This document shows, piece by piece, positions 36,599 to 46,340 of a stretch of 64,000 bases of DNA. A program made the translations under genes and the position numbers. This DNA is from Poa pratensis. Its lineage: Eukaryota > Streptophyta > Magnoliopsida > Poales > Poaceae. Below the pieces are notes generated by a model. The model was not told where the DNA came from. It ran no database searches and was given only the letters and a program-made list of their open reading frames with translations. Location: contig CAMZMU010000096.1 in NCBI GenBank assembly GCA_947311845.1, positions 20,064,288-20,128,287 of the forward strand, read 5' to 3'. Every line of letters begins with the position of its first letter. The stretch's first letter is position 1.

Positions 36599-36865
36599 TC
36601 TTCCCCAAGCCTTTTTAAAAGTTTCCCCACTTTTCTATTCAAACATAATGATTTCTCCTACAGGGGGCACAACAGTAAAAGGAGCAGAGCTAGACATGAT
36701 GACTAAACAGAAAATAAAACTAAAAATAAACTAGATGCAGGAAACTATTTTTTTTGTATTTTTGATATTTAAAAGCAAACAAGATAAAATAAAATAAACT
36801 AAGCAAGACAAAAACAAAGTAATGAGATTGAAAGCGTGAGACTCCTCTTGCGGAGCTCCTCTAAC

Positions 36866-36883
36866 TCCCCGGCAACGGCGCCA
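36866..36883 (-). other. Primer-binding site
   Basis: The minus strand reads TGGCGCCGTTGCCGGGGA, 11 bp inside the 5' LTR. It fits the tRNA(Asp)-type site used by Athila-like Gypsy elements (from memory). Confidence 0.65.
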
Positions 36884-37249
36884 GAAAATGTGCTTGATGA
36901 CGTGAAAACACACGTTCGTTGGGAGACCCCAAGAGGAAGGTATGATGTAGTGCAGCAGCAATTTTCCCTCAGTATGAAACCAAGGTTGTCGAATCCAGGA
37001 GGAATCAGAAGTGCTCTGAACGTTGTCAGCGGCGCCGTTACCCGATCACTGACGTGGAACCTGCATACAACACAATCAAACTACTTTGCCCCAACGAAAC
37101 AGGAAGGTTGTCAATCTCCCCGGCATGCTGAAAACAAAGGATTAAACGTATGGTGTGGAAAATAGTATTAATTTCAAAAAGTAAAAGAGAAGAGATGTTT
37201 GCAGTTGATGGTTTTGTCAGTGTAAAAGAATGGACCGGGGTCCATAGTT

Positions 37250-39194
37250 TTTTAGACCAAAGGCTCAAGCTGAGCCCTGCTTTAAATTAATAAAGCCAAC
37301 ACGGCAACGAGTTCATACAACATCCAAACGAACAACAAAGGAAAGACCGAAGGTCCTGGCACTACACGCAGGTAGGCCGTCAAACACGGACAGACAGCAA
37401 AGGTAAACATACAGATAGGGCAGGGAAGGGGAGGACTACTCAGGTCTATCCCTAGTGGCAGCGTGAAGGGCGCGTATCCTGCCAATCGCGACCTCCACCA
37501 TGTCTCGGTCTTGTCTCCTAGCCACAGACTTCCACACCTGCATGTACATGATCATTTTGTAAAGGCCGTCAGCCGGTTGTGAAGGAAAAACACCCTCAAT
37601 GGTAAACTTATTGCGCATATTCCAAAGAGACCACAGTAGTGCTGCACAACAGATCCATAGGACACGACGGTCCTGCCCAGAATATCTACCAAGTAGGCGA
37701 TGGATATCCGCAAAGCACGATGGGTTCCAATCACAGGAGAGCAGTTCCCTAACTGCACTCCACATGAATTTCGTGAGGGGGCACGCGAAAAAGATGTGGT
37801 TTGAGTCCTCAAACTGACCACAAAGCGAGCATAGGCCATTGGAGGGCCCATGTCTATGACGAATGTTATCCTTCGAGGGGAGGCGTTTCCTGGCCACCTG
37901 CCAAAGGAAGACTCTGACCTTGAGAGGGATAGCAATTCTCCATATGTCTCCGAATTGTTTCCTTGGTGTGCCCTCGCAAAGCTTGCGATATAGGGACTTC
38001 ACCGAGAACCTCCCCGAAGGTTCAAGGGTCCAAGAGAAGTCATCGGGAGTTGCCGACAAAGAAATACCGGCCACCGCGCGGTGGAGGTCCAGCCACTCTG
38101 TCCTCTCCACCGGACCCAGCGTGCGTCGAAGAGGGATATCCCACTCCCCCTGTCGGCAAGCATGAGCAACGGACTCATTGGGATCAGCTACCACCGCAAA
38201 CAGACTAGGAAACCGGTCCTTGAGAGGGCCCGATCCCTGCCACCAGTCCATCCAGAAGCGGGTAGACTTGCCATTCCGAACTTCATGTCTCGCCCCCAAG
38301 CTAAACAGGTCCCTTACTCGGAGAATGGCATTCCAGAACTTGGAGCCAGGTTGGTGGGAATCCACCAAAAGGTCCTTGTCCCTCAGATACTTACTCCTGA
38401 TGATCTCTGCCCAGAGACCTTGGTCCCCTGTCAGAAGCTTCCAGATCCATTTGACCATGAGACATTGATTCATCAGTTTGGTATCCATGATGCCTAAGCC
38501 CCCCAAGGCTTTTGGCTTGCAAAGCGCCGACCACCGAGCCCAGTGGTATTTGCGCTTGTTCCCGCTTCCTTCCCAAAAGAAACGGGATCTCGACTTGTCC
38601 ATGGATCTATGGACTCCGTCCCCCAGCATACACACACCCATGGCATGTAGGGGTAGGCTCGAGAGGCACGCGTTCACAAGCGTCAATCTAGCAGCTGAAG
38701 ACATCAGTCTGCCGAACCAGGGGTCTGCTCGTTTGGCCACCTTCGAGGTGAGGGGGTTCCAATCACCCGCCGTGAGGGCTCTCTCCGAAATAGGGAGGCC
38801 TAGGTAGGTGAAAGGGAAGCTCCCCCGTTTGCAATTCAGCATGTGAGCAATCCTCTGGCTTTCCTGGTTATCGGCCCCAACCACCAGGACTTCACTCTTG
38901 TGGAAGTTAATTCTCAGACCCGACATGTTCTCAAAACAGAGTAACATAAACTTGAGATTAGCAATCGCCAAGTCATCGGGCTGGATCACGATGATCGTAT
39001 CATCAGCGTACTGGAGGTGGGTGATCCCCCCTGCACGATGTGGGGAATGACCCCACTGATATGCCCCGCCGCTTTTGCTTTGTCCAGCATAGCGGCAAGC
39101 GCCTCAACAACAAAGTCAAAGAGTAGCGGCGAGAGGGGGTCCCCTTGGCACACCCCTCTACCAATTCGAAAGAAATTCCCCATTTCCCCGTTGA
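37250..39194 (-). mobile_element. 5'-truncated LINE (L1-type) in the Gypsy LTR
   Basis: The minus strand runs from the reverse transcriptase palm to a 3' UTR ending TTTAAAGCAGGGCTCAGC and a short A run. No convincing target duplication (only TT is shared), so the integration was atypical or involved a small deletion. Confidence 0.85.
37436..39194 (-). pseudogene. LINE reverse transcriptase, C-terminal half, frameshifted
   Basis: The upstream piece reads GVCQGDPLSPLLFDFVVEAL (RT motif region). After one missing base in a run of six G (plus-strand C 39027-39032) the frame becomes QYADDTIIVIQP, which holds the catalytic YADD. It then stays open for over 500 residues through HKSEVLVVG, FTYLGLPIS, ARLTLVNACLSSLP, ALGGLGIMD and the zf-RVT domain (FSVKSLYRKLCEG, IPLKVRVFLWQVARKRLPSKDN, CSLCGQFEDSNHIFFACPL) to TGA at 37436. 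5' truncation removes ORF1 and the endonuclease. Confidence 0.88.
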
Positions 39195-41168
39195 TTCACT
39201 AGTGGTGTCTCTCCATAAAAGATAACTAACATGCTGGGTAAACAAATTATAGCTGGGCAATTGACAAATAATGAACGCATGACAATGCATTTATATGACA
39301 AGATGATTACTATGATATTTAATCGGGCATTACATCAAGATACATAGACCGTTATCCAACATCATCTATGACTAATAATCCACCGCCAGGTTAACATCCG
39401 TGTTCCCCGTTGGTATTAAGTTGCAAGCAACAGATAATTGCATTAAGCAAAGTGTCTAATGTAAACAACACAAATGACCGTAAATATAACATTGTTGTTT
39501 TATCCCTAGTGGCAACAGCACATCCACAACCTTAGATGTTTCTGTCACTCACCCAGATTACTGGAGGCATGAACCCACTATCGAGCATAAATACTCCCTC
39601 TTGAAGTTAAAAGCATCTACTTGGCCAAATCATCTACTAATAACGGAGAGCATGCAAGATCATAAACAACATATAAAGATAGATTGATAATCAACTTGAT
39701 CATAGTATCAATATTCATCGGATCCCAGCAAACACAACATGTAGCATTACAATAAGATGATCTTGATCATGATAGGCAGCTCACAAGATCTAAACATGAT
39801 AGCACAAAGTGGAGAGACAACCATCTAGCTACTGCTATGGACCCGTAGTCCAAGGATGAACTACTCACGCATCACTCCAGAGACAGACATGGCGATGTAG
39901 AGCCCTCCGGTGATGATCTCTCCTCCGGCGGAGTGCCAGGAAGAGTTTCAGAACCCTCCCGAGCTAGGGTTGACGACGACGGCGGCCCTGGAACTTTTCG
40001 TGGAATAATGCTCGGGTATTTAGGGTTTTCGGGGCAGGAGGACTAAATAGGCGAAGGGGCGGCGTCGGGGGCAACCGAGGGGCCCACACCACCTCTCGGC
40101 GCGCCTGGCATGGGGGCCGCGCCCTAGGGTGGTGTGGCCGCCCTCTGGCGCCTCTCTGTCTCCCCTTTGGACTCCGTGGACGTGTCGGTGAAATAGGGAC
40201 CTCCGTTGATTTTCGTCCAATTTCGAGAATATTCCCCGACTAGCTTTTCTGAAACGGAAAAATAGCAGAAAACAGGAACTGGGACTGTGCCATCTTGTTA
40301 ATAGGTTAGTCCAAGAAAATGTGAAAAAATGCTGTGAAGTGTATATAAAAAATGTATCAATAGGCATAATATCAACATGGAACATTAAAAATTATAGATA
40401 CGTTTGAGACGTATCAGCTTGCAACTTAATACTTTTGGGTGACATGTTGGATAGCGATCCGGGGTGGATAATTAGTCATAGATGCAGTTAGCTAACGGTC
40501 TATATATTTTGACGTAATGCCCATATTAAATGAAACGGTGAACCATGCATCATGATAGTATTGTGTTGCACCCATGTTTGTCAATTGTCTCGCTATAATT
40601 TGTTACCCAACACGTTTATCTTTTGGAGAGACACCACTAGTAAACTGTGGACCCCGGTCCTATTTTCCTATATTGCCTACAACCGTTTTAATAGCTTTTA
40701 CTAGTCATTTGCTCGCTGGTCATTTTTGCTTTCATATTATTTTCCACCATACGTTTAATCCTTTGTGTTCAGCAAGCCGGAGGGATTGACAACCTCTCTG
40801 TTTCGTTGGGCAAAGTAGTTTGTTGGTGTGTGCGTAGGTCCACGTCAACACGCAATAAAGTTTCTGACACCATTGCCATTGTCACCTTTCCGAAGCCTTC
40901 TCCAAATCCTACTGAATTGATAACTTTGGTTTTGTAATCAAGAGAAAACTTGCTGCTGAACTACATCAAACCTTACACTTGGGGTCTCCCAACGAACGTG
41001 TTATTCCACGCCATCATCGGGCCTAGTCGGGCTTTGTTGGGCTTGAACCGGATTTTTGCAGCCTAACTCGGGCCGAGCTCGGGCCTGGACTTTTCTGTGT
41101 CGGGCTTTTTAGGCCCGCCCTAGCCCGAGCCCGCCCCGGCCCGAGAAATGCCCAGGTATAGCGGTGCA

Positions 41169-41600
41169 TGCCTATCCGATGTTGTTAGCGAGGAGGAGCT
41201 CGGACTAGCATAAAACTATTAACCCCTCCATACTCAATAGGTGGTGCAAAAAAACTTGCTCGTATACAAAGAATGGTTCACTCTGGGGTTAATGTGGACA
41301 AAAATTTCCTAGGATACCCTCTCAATTCTCATGCGAAATTTGTTTGATCCTAATGTTGTATCCCGCATTCACTTCCCTCTCCCCCACACGAGTTCTCTCT
41401 TTCTCCCCCCCCCCCCCCATGTGGATGCATCCGCTAGTCATAATCTCCGGTAGATGATTGCATTTGCCGATCTGCAGTGGCATGAGTGTTTGTTCCCGGT
41501 TGTTCTGTAACGACGAAATTATTTATGTCAAAGTATGAATGTGGCCTTGCCGGGCTACAAGACTTGACATGGATTGGGCAGCAAACTGAGCCCGTAACGA
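41169..41600. other. Spacer between the nest and the X-L-Y-Z array
   Basis: No gene or known repeat. It contains a run of 14 C residues at 41405-41418. Confidence 0.35.
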
Positions 41601-42566
41601 AATGTGGATCCCCTTTGGCTGCCCCGTCCGCGTCTCCCTCCGCTGGGGAGGTCGTGTTTTATTGCCGCCGGGGCCGGCCGGCCGGCGGTTGCCCTTCGCC
41701 GGCCGTACATGAACCGGCCGGTGTCTGCGTCGCCATTGACGTTGCTGCTTCGCCTGGGACTCCACACAGGCAGGTATAACTAGCACACTACGCTGTACCA
41801 CCGTCACTCTCGTGGACAGCCACCCGGTCCGAGTCCTGTGCCAGCATACAGATCAGCCGTCGCCGTCTCCGGCCGGCGACATGTCTGTACTTGGAGCCTC
41901 CCACAGCATTTCTTCCATGCAACCAGTACGTATGATGATACACTCATATGTACGTACAGATATCTACATCGACATCTTCAATTCGGGAAAAGGAATATCC
42001 AGCTCTCCAAGCGCGGAATCATGCGGCGCATCCTAGTCCCACGACGGGACCTTCGTGCCCAGTCGTGTTCGGCTTAAAGAAATGGAGTGCACAGGCTGTG
42101 TTGCTAAGACATGCGTCGCCACGAGCTGACACGAACGATTTTGCCCCATGCCGCTAAGGCTGAGATCGATCTTCAGTTTCCTCAAAATGTGTTGTGCATT
42201 TACATGTTCATGCCGTACTGATCTCGGCCTGAAGATTATTCGAGCTCTGATGAGAATGAGATACTGATCATTCGAGCTCTGATGAGATACTGATCGGGGT
42301 CAGAGTTCAAGATGCGATCTCGAGCTGGCTGCATCCTTTGCACCTTCGACGAAACTGCACATGATTATACATACAAAATGTGTTGTGTATACATGCTTCG
42401 TATCACTGGGAAGTTTATGCATAACAACGGAACTTATTATTAGTGGGTGGGTGCTTTCCTTCATTAATTAGCACGAGGGCGTGATAAGATATGGCATCGA
42501 TATCTGTCGAAAGCATGTCCTATCCCAGCACACTCGTACGTCTTGCACTTGATTTCCGACTTCGTT

Positions 42567-43146
42567 GTTTTCGAAAACGACCCTGCTATTAAAAGAAACA
42601 TCGAACAGTCAAAATATTTAAAAAAAACGAAAATTAAAATGAGATTCTTTAGATGTTCTTTGTCTTCAACCTCCAGACCGTGTCTACGGCGCGCCGCCGC
42701 TGCCGCTCCTCCCTGAGCCAGTCTAACGTTGGTTGTGGACAGAAAGTCGCCGAACGGGTCAAGAAGATCACATCCGTCCCGGAGCTGAAGAAGAAGGATG
42801 AACCGCCGATGAAGCTCCACGACGATCCAGAGATCGTCACCGCCCAACAGAAATCCTTGAGAAACACACCACTCCCACAAGCTTCTCGACGTCGCCGCCG
42901 AGATGGGACTGAAGCCGGGGAGACCTTATTGAAAGAGACGCCGCCACCACCATCAGAACGCCGCCCCCAACAAACATTGACACGAAAACCAGAAAGCGGA
43001 GACCTCCCGTCGACGAGGGCCGAGATCCACCGCGCCTCCATGGCCCGAAGGCCACAGAGGCGGGGCAGATTGGCGGCGGCGCCGACGGGAGGCGAAGGAA
43101 CCCTAGATCGCTTGGGAGCTCTCAGGCCAGGGGCGTACCGCTTCAT
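42567..43146 (-). mobile_element. GC-rich insertion in Y copy 1, class unknown
   Basis: Absent from Y copies 2 and 3, which read straight through CCGACATCGTTTCAATCATG. Flanked by ATTTCCGACTTCGTT (42552-42566) and ATTTCCAACATCGTT (43147-43161), 13 of 15 identical. A 165-residue minus-strand open frame resembles no known protein. No poly(A) tail is seen. Confidence 0.5.
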
Positions 43147-43423
43147 ATTTCCAACATCGTTTCGATCATGAAAAGGAAATGTGCTTCAGGTACAAGCTAG
43201 CTAGACATTTGGATTCATTTGTATTTGGGCTAGCTAGCTAGTAGTAGGTAGGTACATTTGCAGTTAAAAGTTTCAAGAAGAGAATGTTAGCAATTGAGAT
43301 GCTCTTGGAATATTATTTCTTGAGAAGAACTCATGGAATATTGGTCGGTGGAGCTTTATATACGTGCTCTGATGCGTTGGCCAATTAGCTGGGATTCTCA
43401 CAAGGGTTGGTACAGATCAGCAC

Positions 43424-43460
43424 CTTGCGTAGATCTCAAAAAAAAAAAAAAACTAGCGTC
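43424..43460 (+). mobile_element. Possible poly(A) micro-insert
   Basis: Y copy 2 reads CACCTTGCGTCCAATCGTGC (55295-55314). Copy 1 has an extra AGATCTC plus A run plus CTA between two GCGT motifs. The duplication is only 4 bp, so the case is weaker than the poly(T) inserts. Confidence 0.35.
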
Positions 43461-44034
43461 CAATTGTGCATGCACACATCTTATTTCGTTGGTTCGGTGA
43501 AGAAATCTAGAGTTTGGCTGAGCGAGATACACATGTAGAAGTATATATGTGAGTGATTATATATTAACGACGTAGAAATATATTATTTCCAGTTTTCTCC
43601 ATGGAGATCTCCTAATTTCTTTGTATTTGCAACTCAGATCCGATGATTTTTTAGCATCTTGTAGATAGTTATTTTTCAATGTTTAAGTACTAATTAGTGC
43701 ATGTTTACCCGTAAAAATCTACTAAACGGTACTCTTTACTGCATATTTTTCATGCGAACCAGCTGCTTTGTTTCTTACAAACTATAGTTGTCTGAACCAG
43801 TTGTGCTTTTCGTACAGTTGATAAGGATGCAATAGACAAGGATGCAGTTGAGAACGGTCCAGTTGAGATTCTCGACAAAAAAAACGATGCAGTTGACAGA
43901 ATGTCGTTGAGAGTGGTGTATCTAAGAGAGACATAGTGCATAAGGATGCATCCGATAACATGTTTCAACTTCATCGTGTGTCTCAATTACATCATTTTAA
44001 TCGAATCACGTTTATTCCAAGTGTTTACTAGCTA

Positions 44035-44450
44035 AGAAACTACTTCAAAATAGTCCTTAAAAAAACTATAGAAGTATTGGCACGATTGATGCTCTATCTC
44101 GCCAAAGAACCACATTTTTAGTTTTTTAGCATCGACTTAAGAAAAGTCTTTTCTCAGTTGCATGAATCAGTAAAATCGTAGGATTATAGGCACGATCACC
44201 GCGCTATCTCCCTGAAGCAAATAACAACGTTGATTTCCAATTTATCCCAATATTAAAAAAATTCCTTTGTACATTTCCATTCAGCATGATTATTTTATAC
44301 TAACCATACATTAAATAAAAGAAAACAATAGTACAAAATACAAACATAATGAACCAGAAGAAATGCCAAAAACAGCATACATTTCTTCAGCTCCTTTTTC
44401 AGGATTCTTACATTTTCTTTTCCATTTTCTTCCTTTTAGCCTGAAGAATA
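44035..44450. repeat. Z block, copy 1 (duplicate of the BIG GRAIN-like 3' flank)
   Basis: Shares GGCACGATTGATGCTCTAT, TTATCCCAATAT, CATAATGAACCAGAAGAAAT and GGATTCTTACA with 58975-59245, which lies against the stop codon of the BIG GRAIN-like gene. Copy 1 is followed by L sequence instead of a gene. Confidence 0.8.
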
Positions 44451-44463
44451 TGTGAGAAGAATG

Positions 44464-45216
44464 AAGTTATTCACAGATCGGAAAACCTTTCGGCCTTATC
44501 CTCTCCTCCGCCACTGTTGAAGAGAGGCGACGCCGAAGGCGATTTTTGGGGCGAACCCGTCGATCCACCGCGTCCGCGCCGCCGAGGCGTGGGATCCCTC
44601 TCCTCCGTCGGCTGCTTCGGCAGCGGGAGGGTGGGGGATCCCCGTCTCCGGCCTGTACATACGGTAGGGTAGGGTGGGATCCCCGCCGGCGGTGCCTTGG
44701 AGGAGGTGGTGCTGGAGGTGGGGTGTTTGGTGTCGGCGCGTCCTTCTCCGGCGGCGGTGCTCTGCGGGGCTCGTCTTCTTCGCGCGCGACTTGTGGGCGC
44801 TCGAGGCCCGGTGGGGTCCTTGAGCTCCCTTGCCTCCCGTCGGATCCACGGTGGCGGTGGATCCGGTGGCTGGAAATCGGAGCCAGGCGTGGTCGGCGGC
44901 TCCTCTCTTCGTCGGGATCGAGATCGTCTTCGGCAAGGTGGAGGTGCAGGCGAGTGAGGGCGCTTGCCGTGGTCGTTTACCGGCATAAGTTCCGCCGCGG
45001 CGCGGCGGGCGGGCTCTGCGGCATCTTTCAACAAGGAGGGCGCTCTCAGGCAGTGGTAAGAAGGTGGTGGATGGTCTTCGTCGCCAGCGCCGGTGGAGTT
45101 GCTGTGCTTCGATCTGGTTCTTCTTCCCCTACGTATTGTACTCTCTCCTCTGTTTTTGTACCGTGTACTTTGTATGTGGTGCTGTGGTGTTGAATATACG
45201 TAGGCTTTTCAAAAAA
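44464..45216 (+). mobile_element. GC-rich poly(A) retroposon with 16-17 bp target duplication
   Basis: ATATGTGAGAAGAATG is found at 44448-44463 and 45218-45233. The 3' end reads GTGTTGAATATACGTAGGCT, then TTTC and an A run. The interior is GC-rich (about 70% by eye). Open frames occur on both strands, but none looks like a known protein. Confidence 0.8.
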
Positions 45217-45217
45217 A

Positions 45218-45455
45218 ATATGTGAGAAGAATGGAACACAAGAGACGAGAGTAGATATATATGTGCAAAAACAAATCTTAAGACGAATGGTAAGAGCTTC
45301 TACTACAACAGCGGTTAGTGCATATTTATTGAACTATGTTAAATGCATGGAAGGTCCATTTGGACTGATTATGATAACATACATACACATACGTTTGATG
45401 GTTGTCCCATATTCATCTTCTCTCCTACTAAATAACTTTTAATACTTGTTTCCAT
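45218..45455 (+). repeat. L repeat, partial copy
   Basis: GTGAGAAGAATGGAACACAA onward follows the L order (GTAGATATATATGTGCAA, GATTATGATAACATACATAC, TACTAAATAACTTTT) without the first part. Confidence 0.65.
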
Positions 45456-45459
45456 GATG

Positions 45460-46190
45460 ACCCGCCGGATCCGTGCATGACTCGCTTGTTACTAAATAAC
45501 TTTTGGTACTTGATTCCATGCGACAATACGATCCTCGCTATTAAATTTAACCGTCACCATTACGTCGCACAACCGAGATTTGTGATATGACCGTCGACTA
45601 TTAAGTTGACTGGCGTCCATTGCATGCGCCGCATAGCCGAGAGTTAAAGTAGGACTGTCGGCCATTGCGACATGTAGCCTAGAGTTGCAATATGGAGGTC
45701 GGCTAGAAAAGCTAATCCCCGTCTGTGAAAGCAAAACCGTTGAATATTAGTACAAACCATCAGCCATTTGGTTGGATAACAGAGAGTTTGTTATTTCTGT
45801 CGCATAATTGACTGTACTGTCAGTTACTGGCAGTCATATACCCGAAAGTTTATCATAATAGTCGATGGACCATCGGCTAGATATTAGTTAACGTCGTCAG
45901 AAATAAGGAGATCTCTAGCGATGAATTCCCTTACTTAATTACCAAGGTGGAGATAGCTAGTTGTATTTTCTACGTAGAATGTTGGTTAAATCGGATTGAA
46001 ATGGAAAGGAGGGTGTATTTACGTGTAACTCCTAATAATTTAAGGTACATAGTATGATATACGTGAATGCATGTAATTTGCATTGATGATCTTAGGTTTA
46101 CAACTGGGCGGTGTGGTGGCAGGAGGAGACATATTTGTGTACCGACTGCTGTTCGCGGACACGTCCGGACGCGTCTGCGGATATATAGAG
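45460..46190 (+). repeat. X block, copy 1
   Basis: Matches 51350-52080 and, in part, 55415-55800: GCACAACCGAG, GAGAGTTGCAATATG-like, CCATTTGGTTGGATA, TTACTTAATTACCAAGGTGG and GCGGACACGTCCGGACGCGT. Confidence 0.8.
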
Positions 46191-46340
46191 CGACGACTTC
46201 TCCCAATCCAGTTGGAGATGCTCTAATCAAGGGAGTTTCAAGAACAGCAAAGTAATGTTATTGGAACATTCCCGATGCTTCCTATTCTCATACCCACACA
46301 CTTCTCCAGTTGGGTTATCGTTGTCATGAGTAATTCCTAG

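Larger units (their letters stand above)
31798..40416 (-). mobile_element. Ty3/Gypsy element, non-autonomous (gag-protease only)
   Basis: The 3' LTR is at 31798-33371 and the 5' LTR at 36895-40416 (with a LINE inside). The perfect 5-bp duplication GCTTG is at 31793-31797 and 40417-40421. The internal region of 3523 bp has a primer-binding site near the 5' LTR and a purine tract next to the 3' LTR. Its only coding part is a gag-C-terminus/protease frame. Reverse transcriptase, RNase H and integrase are absent, so it must have moved with enzymes from a relative. The LTRs are of the same family as the solo LTR it landed in but in opposite orientation. The two LTRs differ visibly at many sites, so it is not very recent. 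Confidence 0.92.
36895..40416 (-). repeat. 5' LTR of the Gypsy element, interrupted by a LINE
   Basis: Matches the 3' LTR at 36895-37249 and 39195-40416. The 1945 bp between are a LINE fragment. Removing it leaves about 1577 bp, equal to the intact partner. Confidence 0.9.
30810..41016 (+). mobile_element. Solo Gypsy LTR, split by a later insertion
   Basis: Starts TGATACGTCTCAAACG at 30810, runs to 31797, resumes at 40422 and ends CCACGCCATCA at 41016, about 1583 bp. A perfect 5-bp target duplication TCGGG lies at 30805-30809 and 41017-41021. No internal region remains, so it arose by LTR-LTR recombination. Confidence 0.9.
30661..41160. mobile_element. hAT-like non-autonomous element, split by nested insertions
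   Basis: Termini TATACCTGGCCATGGGCAG (30661) and inverse GAAATGCCCAGGTATA (ending 41160), with GC-rich arms full of GGCCCG. Flanks GCAATGCA (30653-30660) and GCGGTGCA (41161-41168) form an 8-bp duplication with two mismatches, the hAT duplication length. Without its insertions it is about 290 bp and encodes nothing. Confidence 0.65.
41605..43640 (+). repeat. Y block, copy 1
   Basis: Matches 52600-55410 and 56400-58720 in the same order: TTTGGCTGCC, TTGCCCTTCGCCGGC, AGGTATAACTAGCA, CCCAGTCGTGTTCGGCTTA, CACCTTCGACGAAACTGCA, ATCATGAAAAGGAAATG, GAACTCATGGAATATTGGTC. Split by an insertion at 42567-43146. Confidence 0.85.

Noticed and set aside
42649..43171. 165-172 codon open frames on both strands
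   Set aside because: They overlap on opposite strands in a GC-rich insertion. There is no recognisable domain, and the insertion is absent from paralogous copies.
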